Origin: Pseudomonadota bacterium | GTDB taxonomy: Bacteria; Myxococcota_A; Polyangia; Polyangiales; Polyangiaceae | NCBI GenBank assembly: GCA_023423895.1 | Contig: JAFAER010000160.1 | Coordinates: 1 to 64,000 of the forward strand | Length of the DNA: 64,000 nucleotides | Direction: 5' to 3' | Program-made: the position numbers and the translations under genes | The notes under the pieces: model-generated | Database searches by the model: none | Told to the model about the DNA's origin: nothing | The model's input: only the letters and a program-made list of their open reading frames with translations | Shown: piece after piece, positions 1 to 9,036 of the stretch | How positions within the stretch are numbered: the first letter of the stretch is position 1 | How the letters are laid out: each line of letters begins with the position of its first letter

Positions 1-694
1 CCTCCGGCGTCGACCCGAGGAGTTTCCGAAAGTCGCCAATCAGGTGTGCCTGATCGTAATAGCCGGCGTCGGCGGCGATGCGGCTCCAGTCTCGCGACGT
101 TGCGGCCATGCGTAATGCGCGCTGAAGGCGGACGCCCCGCGCGAAGTCCTTCGGTGTGATGCCCACGCTCTCCAGGAAAACACGGCGAAGATGCCGCGCC
201 GTCACACCGAGACGCTCCGCGACGCGCTCCACGCGAACCTCATCGGCCTCGAAGAGGCGCGCTGCCTGACGCGCGAGATGAGCCGACGCCGGTTCGAACG
301 TGTCGCCGGCCCGGAGGGCGATCGCGTGTGAGAGCCTGGACAGCGCTTCGGTGAGGGTTGGTGTCGCGAGCAAGGCTTCGAGGAGTTCGCGGCCCGGACG
401 TCCCCAGATGTCTTCGAGGTGAACGATACGATCCGTCAGCACATTGGCGGCGACGCCGAGGAGCGATCCTGACCAGCCAGGCTTGAGGCGAACGATCAGC
501 ACCCGCGAGATGCCGCTCGCATCCTTGAAGACGGCGCGCGTGCGCGGGCCGACGATGCAGAGGTCGCCACGCCGTCCCTCGTCGAGCACGCGAAACACGA
601 CGTTGGTCCGTCCATTCGGCAGTTGCTCGTCGCACGCCCCGCTTTGCCTCGACGGCTCGAGCGTGCGCACAGTTTCGACGAACCTTGGAAGCAT
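1..694 (-). CDS. AraC-family transcriptional regulator, C-terminus cut by window edge
   Basis: Reading from an ATG at 694-692 gives about 231 residues with no stop before the left edge. The N-terminal half (with NGRTNVVFRV and GPRTRAVF) resembles the ligand/effector region of AraC regulators of the DUF6597-like type. The C-terminal half carries two helix-turn-helix units: VERVAERLGVTARHLRRVF, then AGYYDQAHLIGDFRKLLG, which is the AraC signature near the C-terminus, so only a few residues are missing. It is divergent from the alpha/beta hydrolase starting at 832, with 137 bp between them, so it probably controls that gene. That regulatory link is inference from layout. Family assignment is firm; the effector is unknown. 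Confidence 0.88.
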   Translation of the reverse strand, partial: MLPRFVETVRTLEPSRQSGACDEQLPNGRTNVVFRVLDEGRRGDLCIVGPRTRAVFKDASGISRVLIVRLKPGWSGSLLGVAANVLTDRIVHLEDIWGRPGRELLEALLATPTLTEALSRLSHAIALRAGDTFEPASAHLARQAARLFEADEVRVERVAERLGVTARHLRRVFLESVGITPKDFARGVRLQRALRMAATSRDWSRIAADAGYYDQAHLIGDFRKLLGSTPE

Positions 695-831
695 GTCCCC
701 TCACTGTGGCTCGCGCGCGGGACATCCACAAGCGGCCGGGGGCGGCCGGCTCGCAAATTGTCCGGTCCTTCCAATCACCGGACTGCGCCGGGCGTTAGGA
801 GATTGAGCAACAAATCGAGAGGAGGTCCCTC

Positions 832-1752
832 ATGGACGTTGCTTCCACGCCTGTGCTTTCCGTAGCTCCCATCGTCGTTCCCGCTCCCGGTCGCCTGACC
901 GATCTCCATGTGCGCGTCACCGCACCGGTCGATGGAGAGCGTCTGCCCATCCTCCTGGTCTCACATGGGCATGGTCCGTCGAACTTCGTGTCTTCACTCT
1001 TCGGCTACGGGCCGGTTGCCAACTTCTTCGCGGCGCGCGGCTTCGTCGTCATTCAGCCGACGCACCTCGACGCGAAGATGCTCCCGTTTCGCACGTCCGA
1101 TCATCCCGATGCGCCGCTGTTCTGGCGCTCGCGGGCAGAGGACATGAGCAGGACGCTCGACGCGCTCGACAGCATCGAACGCGCCGTCGTCACGCTCGCA
1201 GGACGTCTCGATCGAACGAAGGTGGCGGTGCTCGGCCACTCGATGGGCGGCCACACCGCCAGCGTGCTCCTCGGTGCGACCCTTCGCGACGACAAGGGCG
1301 CCGTCGTGAGCGTCGCCGAACCTCGCATCAAAACCGGCGTGGTGCTCGCCGGGGTCGGGAGCGGGGACCGGCTGAGCAGCTACGCCGCGGAGCACTATCC
1401 GTTCATGTCGACGACCGACTTCTCGACGATGACGACTCCGGCGCTGGTGGTCGCGGGAGACAAGGATGGCTCGCCGCATCTCACGGTCGCAGGCCCGAGC
1501 TGGCATGCCGACCCCTACGCGCTTTCGCCGAGCCCGAAGTCGCTCCTCACGCTCCTGGGAGGAGAGCATGGTCTTGGCGGCGTTGCCGGGTACGACCTCG
1601 CGGAGACGACCGACGAGAATCCAGCGCGCGTCGCGGCGCTGCTGGAGGTCGTGCTGGGGTATCTGCGTACCGCCTTCGCGCCGGGGGATCCTGCGTGGGC
1701 GAATGCCCAAAAGGCACTGCCGGCGACAATGGGCCGGATCGAGTCCAAGTAG
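832..1752 (+). CDS. alpha/beta hydrolase (chlorophyllase/dienelactone hydrolase-like)
   Basis: A 306-residue soluble hydrolase. The nucleophile elbow is GHSMGG with Ser at about residue 137. An oxyanion-type HGHG motif lies near residue 45. Plausible acid and base are the Asp in VVAGDKDG and the His in GGEHGLGG. A strong ribosome binding site (GGAGGT, 822-827) lies just before the ATG. There is no signal peptide, so it is probably cytoplasmic. The family includes esterases, chlorophyllase-like and PAF-acetylhydrolase-like enzymes, and the substrate cannot be read from sequence. It is divergent from the AraC regulator, a layout typical of an inducible catabolic or detoxifying enzyme. Confidence 0.85.
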   Translation: MDVASTPVLSVAPIVVPAPGRLTDLHVRVTAPVDGERLPILLVSHGHGPSNFVSSLFGYGPVANFFAARGFVVIQPTHLDAKMLPFRTSDHPDAPLFWRSRAEDMSRTLDALDSIERAVVTLAGRLDRTKVAVLGHSMGGHTASVLLGATLRDDKGAVVSVAEPRIKTGVVLAGVGSGDRLSSYAAEHYPFMSTTDFSTMTTPALVVAGDKDGSPHLTVAGPSWHADPYALSPSPKSLLTLLGGEHGLGGVAGYDLAETTDENPARVAALLEVVLGYLRTAFAPGDPAWANAQKALPATMGRIESK

Positions 1753-1856
1753 CGGCGTCTTCGTCCATCAGGTGGCACGGGCGTCCCGGCTCTCGTTCGG
1801 GGCTTGCGAGACCCTCGACACGCTCGTGCACGGCGTGTTGAGATCGCGTTCGACGC

Positions 1857-2267
1857 ATGGCCGCCAAGAAGAAGACGACCGCGAAAAAGGCGATCGCGAA
1901 GAAGACCCCTGCGAAGAAGACGCCCGCGACGATCGATGACTACCTCCGCAAGGTGAGCCCCGATCGTCGTGCGGCGTTGGAGAAGCTTCGCCGGACGATC
2001 CACAGGAGCGTCGCCGGGCTCGAGGAGTGCATCAGCTACTCGATGCCGGCGTTCCGGAAGGACGGAAAGGTCGTCGCCGGCTTTCTCGCGACGGAGAAGG
2101 GGTGCTCCTACTTCCCGTTCAGCGGGACGACGCTCGGCACGCTCACCGACGACCTGGCGGACTACGACAGGACGAAGTCCGCGCTCCACTTCGATCCGAA
2201 GCGCGGATTGCCCGCGAGCATCGTCAAGAAGCTCCTCGCTGCGCGGATCGCCGAGAACACGCGCTGA
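1857..2267 (+). CDS. DUF1801 (YdhG-like) protein with Lys/Ala-rich N-terminal tail
   Basis: A 136-residue protein. Residues 1-24 are a basic Lys/Ala/Thr tail (AKKKTTAKKAIAKK), and the rest matches the DUF1801/YdhG fold: TIDDYLRKVSPDRRAALEKLR, then the conserved EECISYSMPAFR and SYFPFSG segments. DUF1801 proteins are small cytosolic proteins of poorly known role; some relatives have been called iron-chaperone-like. The histone-H1-like basic tail could promote nucleic acid or membrane contact, which is inference. It follows the hydrolase by about 100 bp and may be independent. Confidence 0.85.
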   Translation: MAAKKKTTAKKAIAKKTPAKKTPATIDDYLRKVSPDRRAALEKLRRTIHRSVAGLEECISYSMPAFRKDGKVVAGFLATEKGCSYFPFSGTTLGTLTDDLADYDRTKSALHFDPKRGLPASIVKKLLAARIAENTR

Positions 2268-2409
2268 GGCGGGCCTCTAGCGTGTCTTAGGCTCTCTTCC
2301 GTCGGCATACGGAGATCAGCCCGTCCGCAGCACTCTGACCTTCATCGGGCCGAAGCTCCCCGTATGCTCGGAGCATGCAGACGCCTCGCTCGTGGGACTT
2401 CGAGAAGTG

Positions 2410-2766
2410 ATGTCGAGCTCGAGCGCCATCTTCTCGACGGTTGGCCGTGCCGGCGGCCTGTTCGTGGCGACCGCACTCGCCGAGATCATCGGCTGCTACC
2501 TGCCGTATCTCTGGCTTCGGAAGGCTGGGTCGCCGTGGCTGGTGCTTCCCGCCGCGCTCTCGCTCGCGCTCTTCGCCTGGCTGTTGACGCTCCATCCGAC
2601 CGGAGCGGCGCGGACGTACGCGGCCTATGGAGGCGTGTACATCGCGACGGCGCTCGTCTGGCTCTGGCTCGTCGAAGGTGAACGCCCGACGCGCTGGGAC
2701 GTCGTCGGCGCCGGAGTGGCGTTGCTCGGGATGGCCATCATCGTGCTCGGTCCGCGCGGCGACTGA
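2410..2766 (+). CDS. YnfA/UPF0060 family membrane protein
   Basis: A 118-residue protein with four hydrophobic segments. The first contains the UPF0060 signature ALAEIIGCYLPYLWLRK, and the middle has TGAARTYAAYGGVYI, both typical of YnfA-like small inner-membrane proteins of about 108 residues. Relatives resemble small multidrug transporters in topology, but function is unsettled. The ATG at 2410 overlaps the stop of a tiny reading frame (2375-2410), which could couple translation. An alternative GTG at 2392 would add six residues. Confidence 0.85.
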   Translation: MSSSSAIFSTVGRAGGLFVATALAEIIGCYLPYLWLRKAGSPWLVLPAALSLALFAWLLTLHPTGAARTYAAYGGVYIATALVWLWLVEGERPTRWDVVGAGVALLGMAIIVLGPRGD

Positions 2767-2814
2767 GAGCGCGTCGCCGAGTATGCCGCCGTCATCGCCG
2801 ATGGCGGGTGAGCG

Positions 2815-4869
2815 TCAGAGCTTGGTGCTCTGGCAGACGCCATCGATGCACGCGAGCTTCGTCCCGCAGCAGTCCGCCGTCGCTTTGCAGCGGTTGCCGT
2901 CGGTCACGCACGCGCCCGCGGGGGGAGCACCGCACGTGCCCGTGTCGCCGGACATCGTCGGGACGCAGGTGCCGCTGCAGCAGTCGGTTCCCCGGCGACA
3001 TACCGCGCCGTCATCGACGCACGCGAGGGGCGCGAGGTTCGGCTCGTAACTCTTCGCGTCCTTGACCTGACCGCTCACGAAGAACGCGGGACGTGACGGG
3101 TCCGCCTCGTTCGGCGGGTCCTTGATGGCGGCGACCCAGAGATGCCGGTCGTCGTTGGCCATGAAGTCGTTCCGCTTCGACGTGAAGGTGATCCAGTAGT
3201 AGCCGCCAGCCCGGCGGGGCGCGAACGTGGGGTAGTAGCTCATGCCGCGCCCCGCGACGGTGAGCTGCTTGGTGAACGAGCCGTCGGCGGCCGCGAGCCA
3301 GAGCGTGCCCGCGCCAGTGGAGCGGGAGCCAGCCGTCGTTCGCGCGTAGGTGATGAGCGACGAGTCGGGCGAGAACTTCGGATAGCTCGGGCGCCCCGCC
3401 GTTCCGTCGCCCGACGCGACGAGGTCGACCGAGCTCGCGACCGTGAGGCCGTCGGCGCCCATGGTGCCGACGCGGAGCTTGCCGCCATTGGCGTCGAACG
3501 CCCAGCCGCCGCCGGTCAGGTCACAGATGGCTGCGATCCGGCTCCCGTCGGGCGACCAGGCGGGCTCGGCGCACTTGTTCCCCAGGACGTTCGTGCCGAG
3601 CGACGCGCCGTTGGCGAGATCGTAGATCGAGAGCGAGAACACGCCGTTGGCCGCATCGTTCGAGACGAGCGCGCGCGTGCCAGATGGATCGAACGCGCTG
3701 AACGTGCCCGTCACGGCCGCTCCGAGCTTGTTCGGTCCGGTCGTGGGCGGAGAGGTCGTCAGATCGGTGAGTCGGATCGGGAACGGGGTGCCGTTGTCGT
3801 AGCTCGCGAGGAGCTTGCGGCCGTCGTGCGAGACGCTGTGGCAGGAGGAGCACGGCGACGAGCCGAGCAGAGTCGTCGCGCTGCCGGTCTCGAGCGGAAC
3901 GCTCTTCACGCTCGTCGTCCCCGTGGAAGCGATCTCGACGAAGTACGCCGCCGCGTTCAGGCGTCCCTGCGCGATGTGCCACGTGGACTGCGCCGGCGCG
4001 TAGGTCACGTCGTTGCTCAGCCGCGTGACGGAGACGGTGACAGGATCGCTCTCCGCGCCCTGACCGGACTTGGCGAGGTTCTCCCAGACCTTCGCCGCGA
4101 CTCGGAGCTCAGGTCTGACGTGGGCAGGCGCGACGTAATCGGTAGCTTCGAAGTACCGCGACTTGATCTGGACGCGATAGACGTCCGCCGCGAGGCCGGT
4201 GGCGAGGTGGATCTCGGGCGCGACGACGTCCAGCGGGAAGACCGTGTCCTTCTCGGGGTACGTGATGGTCACGCTCGGATCGACCGTTGCCGAAGGCGCA
4301 TCGAGGGCCGTGCGCTGGTCGTTCGAGAGACCACCCGTGTTGGCCTCCATCTTGGAGAACACGGTGAGCCTCGTCGTTGAGGTCGTGTTCCCGAGCTTCG
4401 CGTGGACCTCCGTCTCGCCGCCGAAGGTGTCGTTCGGCGTGAACGTCGCGCCGTTCAACGTGCCGAGCGCCGGATCGTCGACCGACCACTCGACGCACTT
4501 GGTGACGTCGTCGGCGCCGTCGAACGCCCCGAGCGTCATGGGCGTGGCAACCCCGTTGACGGTCGTGACCGTGGCCGGCGACGGCTGGAACGTCACGGCG
4601 CCGTCGCGCGCGGTGTGGGTGCAGCCCAGCGCGGAGTCGCACGCATCGAGCGTGCAGATGTTCCCGTCGTCGCACTGCATCGCCGCGCAGTCGTAGCCGC
4701 CGTCGGGCGCAGGAGGCGGCGGCACGAACGCGTCGGGAGAGTCACCAGCGTCATCGACGACGGGGGCCGCAGCGCCGGATCCATCGTCGCCACACGCCGC
4801 GAAGACGAAGGCAGAGGCGACGGTTGAAACGAGCAGGGCCGCGCGAAGGCGGAGTGGGGCGTGCGTCAT
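2815..4869 (-). CDS. TolB-like beta-propeller lipoprotein with a CxxCH motif and Cys-rich tail
   Basis: A 684-residue exported lipoprotein: signal peptide with lipobox FAAC (Cys 26), then an Asp/Pro linker. A short Cys cluster (about 61-83) is followed by Ig-like or Big-type beta segments. A single CSSCH motif (residues 340-344) could bind a c-type heme, but an axial partner cannot be assigned. Residues 350-600 carry WD40-like/PD40 repeats (PAWSPDGSRIAAI, PKFSPDSSLITYA). The last 70 residues hold paired CC motifs (RGTDCCSGTC, TADCCGTKLAC) resembling disulfide-knot modules. Probably at the cell surface or facing the periplasm. Function unknown; single gene convergent with the YnfA gene. Confidence 0.8.
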   Translation of the reverse strand: MTHAPLRLRAALLVSTVASAFVFAACGDDGSGAAAPVVDDAGDSPDAFVPPPPAPDGGYDCAAMQCDDGNICTLDACDSALGCTHTARDGAVTFQPSPATVTTVNGVATPMTLGAFDGADDVTKCVEWSVDDPALGTLNGATFTPNDTFGGETEVHAKLGNTTSTTRLTVFSKMEANTGGLSNDQRTALDAPSATVDPSVTITYPEKDTVFPLDVVAPEIHLATGLAADVYRVQIKSRYFEATDYVAPAHVRPELRVAAKVWENLAKSGQGAESDPVTVSVTRLSNDVTYAPAQSTWHIAQGRLNAAAYFVEIASTGTTSVKSVPLETGSATTLLGSSPCSSCHSVSHDGRKLLASYDNGTPFPIRLTDLTTSPPTTGPNKLGAAVTGTFSAFDPSGTRALVSNDAANGVFSLSIYDLANGASLGTNVLGNKCAEPAWSPDGSRIAAICDLTGGGWAFDANGGKLRVGTMGADGLTVASSVDLVASGDGTAGRPSYPKFSPDSSLITYARTTAGSRSTGAGTLWLAAADGSFTKQLTVAGRGMSYYPTFAPRRAGGYYWITFTSKRNDFMANDDRHLWVAAIKDPPNEADPSRPAFFVSGQVKDAKSYEPNLAPLACVDDGAVCRRGTDCCSGTCVPTMSGDTGTCGAPPAGACVTDGNRCKATADCCGTKLACIDGVCQSTKL

Positions 4870-4938
4870 TCCACTTTGGACTATGAAGTTGGGAATGATT
4901 TTTCGCTAGAAGTTTGGCAAGTGAAAATACCGACATGC

Positions 4939-4957
4939 GCAGCGTTGCAAGCGCTGC
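4939..4957. repeat. short perfect inverted repeat in the 4870-5165 intergenic stretch
   Basis: GCAGCG and CGCTGC flank a 7-base loop. It lies between the divergent genes at 4869 (minus) and 5166 (plus), in the most AT-rich part of a 296-bp gap. It could be an operator or a hairpin; I see no convincing sigma-70 promoter or other element in the gap. Confidence 0.3.
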
Positions 4958-5165
4958 CTTAGATGAAAGCCCGGCTCGGCGCGGGGGCGTCCATGGCCGC
5001 CAGCGTTTCGATTGTGAAAGGGCAGCTCCGGATCTGGTGTCGACGACGGAGGCGATGCGCGACGGACGTGCGACCGGCGGAGTGCAAGCGCTGGCGCCTG
5101 GAGGCTGCTCCCGCGGGGGCTCAGACGGGTGACGGAGCGGCCGGTCGAGCTTCCGCCGAGGGAGG

Positions 5166-6134
5166 ATGGTAACGTTGGCGGCGGAGCGCGCTGCCTGGCC
5201 GATGTTGCTCGAGTGGTCCGTTCCTGCAGAGTGTCCGAGCAAACAGGACGTCGTCGAGCAGGTGACGGCGCTTGCGGGAGAAGCGGCTGCGGCGCTCCCA
5301 CTTCACGTGTGGGCGCGCGTCGTTCATGTGAAGGAAGAAGGCAAAGAAGGGGAGGCGCCCCGGTGGCGGCTCGAGCTGCGCGTCGGCAGTGAGCGTGCGG
5401 AGCCGCGCGTCCTCGAGAGCGACGCGTGCCGCAAGCTCGCGGAGGCGACGGCGTTCATCGTCGCGCTCGACCTTCAGGCGCGTGCCGAGCAGGCCGAGCA
5501 GGAGCAAGAGCACGCCGCGCCGCCCCCAGCACCACCCGCACGTCCGCCGGCACCGTACGCGCCTCCGCCGCAGGAGGCCGCGCCACCGTCGCCGTCTGCG
5601 CGCGGCCCGCATCTCCCTCATGTCGCGCACGCCGGGCTCGGCAGCGATCTGGTCACCGACGTCGGCACGCTACCGACACTTGCGTGGGCTGGGAGCGTCT
5701 TCGCTTACGTCGCGTACGGTGCCTTCCGCGGCGAGCTCAGCGCAGCGCTCTGGCCACGGAGCCGCGCGCAGGCACCCTCCCTGCGCGGCGCGGGGGCCTC
5801 GGTCAACCTTCGCACCGTCGCGTTGCGCGGCTGCTGGACACCTACGTCCGTCGTCCCGTGGGTCGATGGATGTCTCCGCGTCGAGGCTGGCGTGCTCCAC
5901 ACGGCTGGCTACGGGATCGTTCTCCCGGCGACATCGGATGGTCCCTGGCTCTCCGCGCTGGCCGGCCTGACGGCCCGCCCGGATGTCCCGGGCCCCGTCC
6001 GCCCGCGGTTCACGGTCGAGCTCGGCGCGCCTCTGCGTTATGCCCCGGTCACGATCGGAGGGCTCGGAGAGGTCTACTCGCCGGCTCCGGTCGTGTTCCG
6101 CGTCGCTGTCGGGCTCGAGACCAAGCTCTTCTGA
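5166..6134 (+). CDS. uncharacterised myxobacterial-type protein with Pro-rich linker
   Basis: A 322-residue protein. Residues 10-105 form an N-terminal domain starting LLEWSVPAECPSKQDV, with WRLELRVGSE and SDACRKLAEATAFIVAL. A Pro/Ala linker occupies about 110-150. The C-terminal part is beta-rich and Gly-rich, ending VVFRVAVGLETKLF, which suggests an outer-membrane-type barrel or surface domain. Proteins of this layout recur beside ECF sigma factors in myxobacteria, from memory, not checked. Relatives usually have a signal peptide; here an in-frame stop lies just upstream (5130-5132), so the called start gives none. GGGAGG sits very close to the ATG, so a TTG at 5175 is an alternative. Confidence 0.7.
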   Translation: MVTLAAERAAWPMLLEWSVPAECPSKQDVVEQVTALAGEAAAALPLHVWARVVHVKEEGKEGEAPRWRLELRVGSERAEPRVLESDACRKLAEATAFIVALDLQARAEQAEQEQEHAAPPPAPPARPPAPYAPPPQEAAPPSPSARGPHLPHVAHAGLGSDLVTDVGTLPTLAWAGSVFAYVAYGAFRGELSAALWPRSRAQAPSLRGAGASVNLRTVALRGCWTPTSVVPWVDGCLRVEAGVLHTAGYGIVLPATSDGPWLSALAGLTARPDVPGPVRPRFTVELGAPLRYAPVTIGGLGEVYSPAPVVFRVAVGLETKLF

Positions 6135-6182
6135 GCGCAATCAGCGGCCGCGCCTCGAGTTTTCGGCGGAGACACCCGCTGC

Positions 6183-6206
6183 GGAAGATAGTTTAACGAT
6201 TCTTCC
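6183..6206. promoter_or_regulatory. GGAAGA-N12-TCTTCC inverted repeat before the sigma factor
   Basis: A perfect 6-bp inverted repeat with a 12-base AT-rich spacer, 7 bases upstream of the GTG at 6213. The position fits an operator or a small RNA hairpin at the start of the sigma gene. No protein can be assigned to it. Confidence 0.35.
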
Positions 6207-6212
6207 TCCTGC

Positions 6213-6869
6213 GTGCACCTACGCGCGATGAAGGCCGTCGCCCTGACATCGTCGCTCGGTTCACCGGGGGAGGATCTGTTGGTCAGCGTCGATGTCGAGC
6301 CGCCGGTGAGCAGCATACTCCCTTGCGAGGAGGAGCCAGAGGACGCACTCCCGTCCGAGGCAGCGGCCGTACCCTCCTTCGACGAGGTCTACGAACAGCA
6401 CGTCGACTTCGTCTGGCGTGCGTTGCGCGGGTTGGGGATCCAGGGGCCGCATCTGGACGACGCGGTTCAGGACGTCTTCGTCGTCGTTCATCGACGTCTG
6501 TGCTCGTTCGAGGGTCGGTCGAAGATGACGACCTGGCTCTTCGGCATCGCGATGCGGGTCGCGCGTAACTACCGTCGGGAGCGACGGCTCGACGACGATC
6601 CGGCGGCGGTCGAGCGGGTGAGCGACGAACGTCCCTCTCCCTTCGAAGAGGCGGCACGCTCCGAGGCGGTTCAGCTCCTCGAGCGGGTCCTCGATGCGCT
6701 CGACGACAAGAAGCGCATCGTGTTCGTCCTGATGGACATCGAGCAGATGACCGCAGAAGAGGTCGCGGCGCTGCTGGAGATCAACGTCAACACGGTCTAC
6801 TCGCGCCGCCGCTTCGCGCGCATGGAGTTCGACCGACTCGTCGCGCTCCACGGCAAGGGAGGCAGGTAG
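6213..6869 (+). CDS. ECF-type RNA polymerase sigma factor
   Basis: A 218-residue sigma-70 family member with an acidic N-terminal extension of about 55 residues. Region 2 spans about 56-125 (FDEVYEQHVDFVWRALRG, then DAVQDVFVVVHR and TTWLFGIAMRVARNYRRE). Region 4 spans about 150-210 (MTAEEVAALLEINVNTVYSR). Regions 1.1 and 3 are absent, as in ECF factors. The start could be GTG 6213 or ATG 6228; neither has a good ribosome binding site. The gene downstream is a single-pass membrane protein, a plausible but unproven anti-sigma partner. The following lipoprotein genes are candidate targets. Confidence 0.9.
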   Translation: MHLRAMKAVALTSSLGSPGEDLLVSVDVEPPVSSILPCEEEPEDALPSEAAAVPSFDEVYEQHVDFVWRALRGLGIQGPHLDDAVQDVFVVVHRRLCSFEGRSKMTTWLFGIAMRVARNYRRERRLDDDPAAVERVSDERPSPFEEAARSEAVQLLERVLDALDDKKRIVFVLMDIEQMTAEEVAALLEINVNTVYSRRRFARMEFDRLVALHGKGGR

Positions 6870-6933
6870 GCATGAGGGCTTCTCTTCGAACAGTTTCCCG
6901 GCTCACCGTCGTACGGGCGATCGGAGCGTCATC

Positions 6934-7785
6934 ATGAGCAAGCTCTCGCCGGAAGCGCGTACCGTCCTCGAAGCCGCACGAAGGAACTACCGACCCAGCG
7001 CGAGCGACCGGGAGCGGCTTCGTGAAGGCGTCCTGAAGCGTGTCGCGAGCGTTCCCGCCACGACAGAAGCCGAACCGGACGCAGAGATGCGCCCGACGTC
7101 GACGGCGCGGCCGCCACGCTTCACGGGGATGCATGCTCTCACGGCCGTCGGCGCAACCGCGCTCATCGCGATGGGATTCGTGGCGGTGACGACGTACACG
7201 TCCTCCGATTCAAGCGCGGACCTGAACCCGCCGGCGCCCACCGGAGCCGCGGTCGACGAAGCGCTCTCCGATGCGCCGCGCCCGACGGAGCCCGCGAGCG
7301 TCGCGCCGCCGCCGGTGGACGACACTGCCACGCCCCTTCCTCCGAACCCACCGCCGGTTTTGCCGCGTGCAGCGATCGAGGCGCGCGCGACGGTCTCTGG
7401 CGCGGCGGCAACGAGCAAGCCCACCTCGCGGCCCACCGTCTCCGTCCCGAGCGCGGACGCGCCGCGAGCGCCCGTCACGGCGCAAGACACGCTGGGCCTC
7501 GAGATGAGGATCCTTCGCGAAGCGCACGCCGCGTTCAAGCGCCGCGACCTCGCGGCGGCCCACGGCCTTCTCGACGAACATGCGCGCTCGTATCCGCGTG
7601 GTGTGCTGCGCGAAGAGCGCCTCGTGCTCAGCACGCTCGTGCTCTGCTCCGAGGGGCACCGCGAAGAGGCGCGACGCTTGGCCGACGAACTGGTTCGAGA
7701 GCACCCGCGTTCGGCGCACCTCGAGCGGCTCCGCGGATCGTGTGTTGCCGATGCGACGTTCCCGCCAGCTCGCACGAACGATTGA
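6934..7785 (+). CDS. single-pass membrane protein with TPR-like C-terminus, possible anti-sigma or regulator
   Basis: A 283-residue protein. A cytoplasmic N-terminus (SPEARTVLEAARRNYRPSASDRERLR) precedes one transmembrane helix near 70-90 (LTAVGATALIAMGFVAVTT). A Pro/Ala/Thr-rich periplasmic linker runs from about 95 to 185. A helical TPR-like domain closes the protein (AHAAFKRRDLAAAHGLLDEH). The architecture is common next to ECF sigma factors in myxobacteria. No zinc-finger HxxxCxxC motif is present, so an anti-sigma role is inference from context only. It lies 64 bp after the sigma gene and 72 bp before the Cys-rich lipoprotein gene. Confidence 0.75.
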   Translation: MSKLSPEARTVLEAARRNYRPSASDRERLREGVLKRVASVPATTEAEPDAEMRPTSTARPPRFTGMHALTAVGATALIAMGFVAVTTYTSSDSSADLNPPAPTGAAVDEALSDAPRPTEPASVAPPPVDDTATPLPPNPPPVLPRAAIEARATVSGAAATSKPTSRPTVSVPSADAPRAPVTAQDTLGLEMRILREAHAAFKRRDLAAAHGLLDEHARSYPRGVLREERLVLSTLVLCSEGHREEARRLADELVREHPRSAHLERLRGSCVADATFPPARTND

Positions 7786-7857
7786 GGTTCGGGGCTCGCT
7801 GATCGCATTCGTCGCGACAGATTCACAATTAACACTGCCCTCTGCACTAACCAGAAA

Positions 7858-9036
7858 ATGCCGAAGTTCGTCGACGCCAAAACGTTGCGCGCCGCGCCGC
7901 TGGCCATCTTCCTGATGGTGGGGCCGTTCGCGTGCGGGGAATCCATCAGCGCAGGAACCTCGCTCACGCCGGACGCCGGGCCTCCGGGGACGTTCACGCC
8001 GGATACCGACGGAGCGACGTCTTCTTCGCCCGACGCCGCAGCCGAGCTCGTCACGTATTGCGCGTCGACGACGTGCAGCGAGCCGTGGTCCACGTGCCCG
8101 ACGTCGCGCTTCCCATGCGACACGAACCTGTTGGGCGATCCCAAGAACTGCGGCGCGTGCGGGTTCGCCTGTCCAGGCTCGGATGGGAGCAGGACCTATA
8201 GCTGCGTGCAGGGGAGCTGCGTCCTCAACTGCTACAGCTCGTCCGGCAAGTGGACGGCCAACTGCAACGGCATCATCGATGACGAATGCGAGACCCTCCT
8301 CGGCACCAACGACAACTGCAACGCGTGCGGCGACAGCTGTCCTGATCCCGCGCGGCCCTGCATCTTCGACAAGAACACGGGCAAAGGCCAGTGCGGTTGC
8401 GACGCGGGCAAGATCTTCTGCGGCGAGTGCGTCGACCCGAAGGTGAGCGACAACAACTGCGGCGCCTGCGGGAACGCCTGCAACATGAACGGCGACGGCG
8501 GCGTGCGCCCCGACAATACGTATTACGGATGTGAAAACGCCGAGTGCGGTCATCTCAAGTGCCAGTACCCGTACGACGATTGCGACAAGGACCTCGAGAC
8601 CGGCTGCGAGGTAAACCTCATCTCCGACGAGAACTGCGGCGCGTGCGGTAACGCGTGCGCTCCGGGCCAGACCTGCCGGCAGCGCGCCTGGGACGGCAAG
8701 ATCGAATGCGCGTGCCCGCAGGGACAGACCCTCTGCGGCGACTTCTGCATCGACCCGCTGACGGATCCGCGAAACTGCGGCACCTGTGGGACCAGTTGTG
8801 TGGGCGTCGGGGCGAACGGCATCGGGATCTGCACCTTCGGCACCTGCGACTTCGGGTGCGCCGAGGGCTGGGGCGACTGCAATAGCGATCTGAGTGACGG
8901 CTGCGAGACGAACCTGCTCTCGGATACTCGCAACTGCGGCGCGTGCGGGAGCTCGTGCAACCTGCTGAGTGGCCAACCGTGCCTGGCTGGCAAGTGCGCG
9001 GTGGAGCCGTGCAGCGGAGAGGTGGAGACCCAATGA
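7858..9036 (+). CDS. Cys-rich repeat lipoprotein
   Basis: A 392-residue exported protein with a probable lipobox PFAC near residue 26 and an Asp/Ser/Thr linker. It then has at least six copies of a module built on NCGACGxxC (for example KNCGACGFAC, NNCGACGNAC, RNCGTCGTSC), interspersed with GCEVNL/GCETNL segments. This pattern is found in myxobacterial surface proteins and resembles small disulfide-stabilised repeats. No catalytic motif is visible. It is the first of five lipoprotein genes and overlaps the next one by 4 bp (ATGA). Confidence 0.78.
   Translation: MPKFVDAKTLRAAPLAIFLMVGPFACGESISAGTSLTPDAGPPGTFTPDTDGATSSSPDAAAELVTYCASTTCSEPWSTCPTSRFPCDTNLLGDPKNCGACGFACPGSDGSRTYSCVQGSCVLNCYSSSGKWTANCNGIIDDECETLLGTNDNCNACGDSCPDPARPCIFDKNTGKGQCGCDAGKIFCGECVDPKVSDNNCGACGNACNMNGDGGVRPDNTYYGCENAECGHLKCQYPYDDCDKDLETGCEVNLISDENCGACGNACAPGQTCRQRAWDGKIECACPQGQTLCGDFCIDPLTDPRNCGTCGTSCVGVGANGIGICTFGTCDFGCAEGWGDCNSDLSDGCETNLLSDTRNCGACGSSCNLLSGQPCLAGKCAVEPCSGEVETQ

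Noticed and set aside
2375..2410. Eleven-residue reading frame ahead of the YnfA gene as a real leader peptide
   Set aside because: Too short to judge; kept only as a possible coupling feature in the YnfA entry.
7210..9033. A 607-residue minus-strand frame opposite the Cys-rich lipoprotein
   Set aside because: Ala/Val/Arg composition without motifs; the plus-strand Cys repeats are the real signal.
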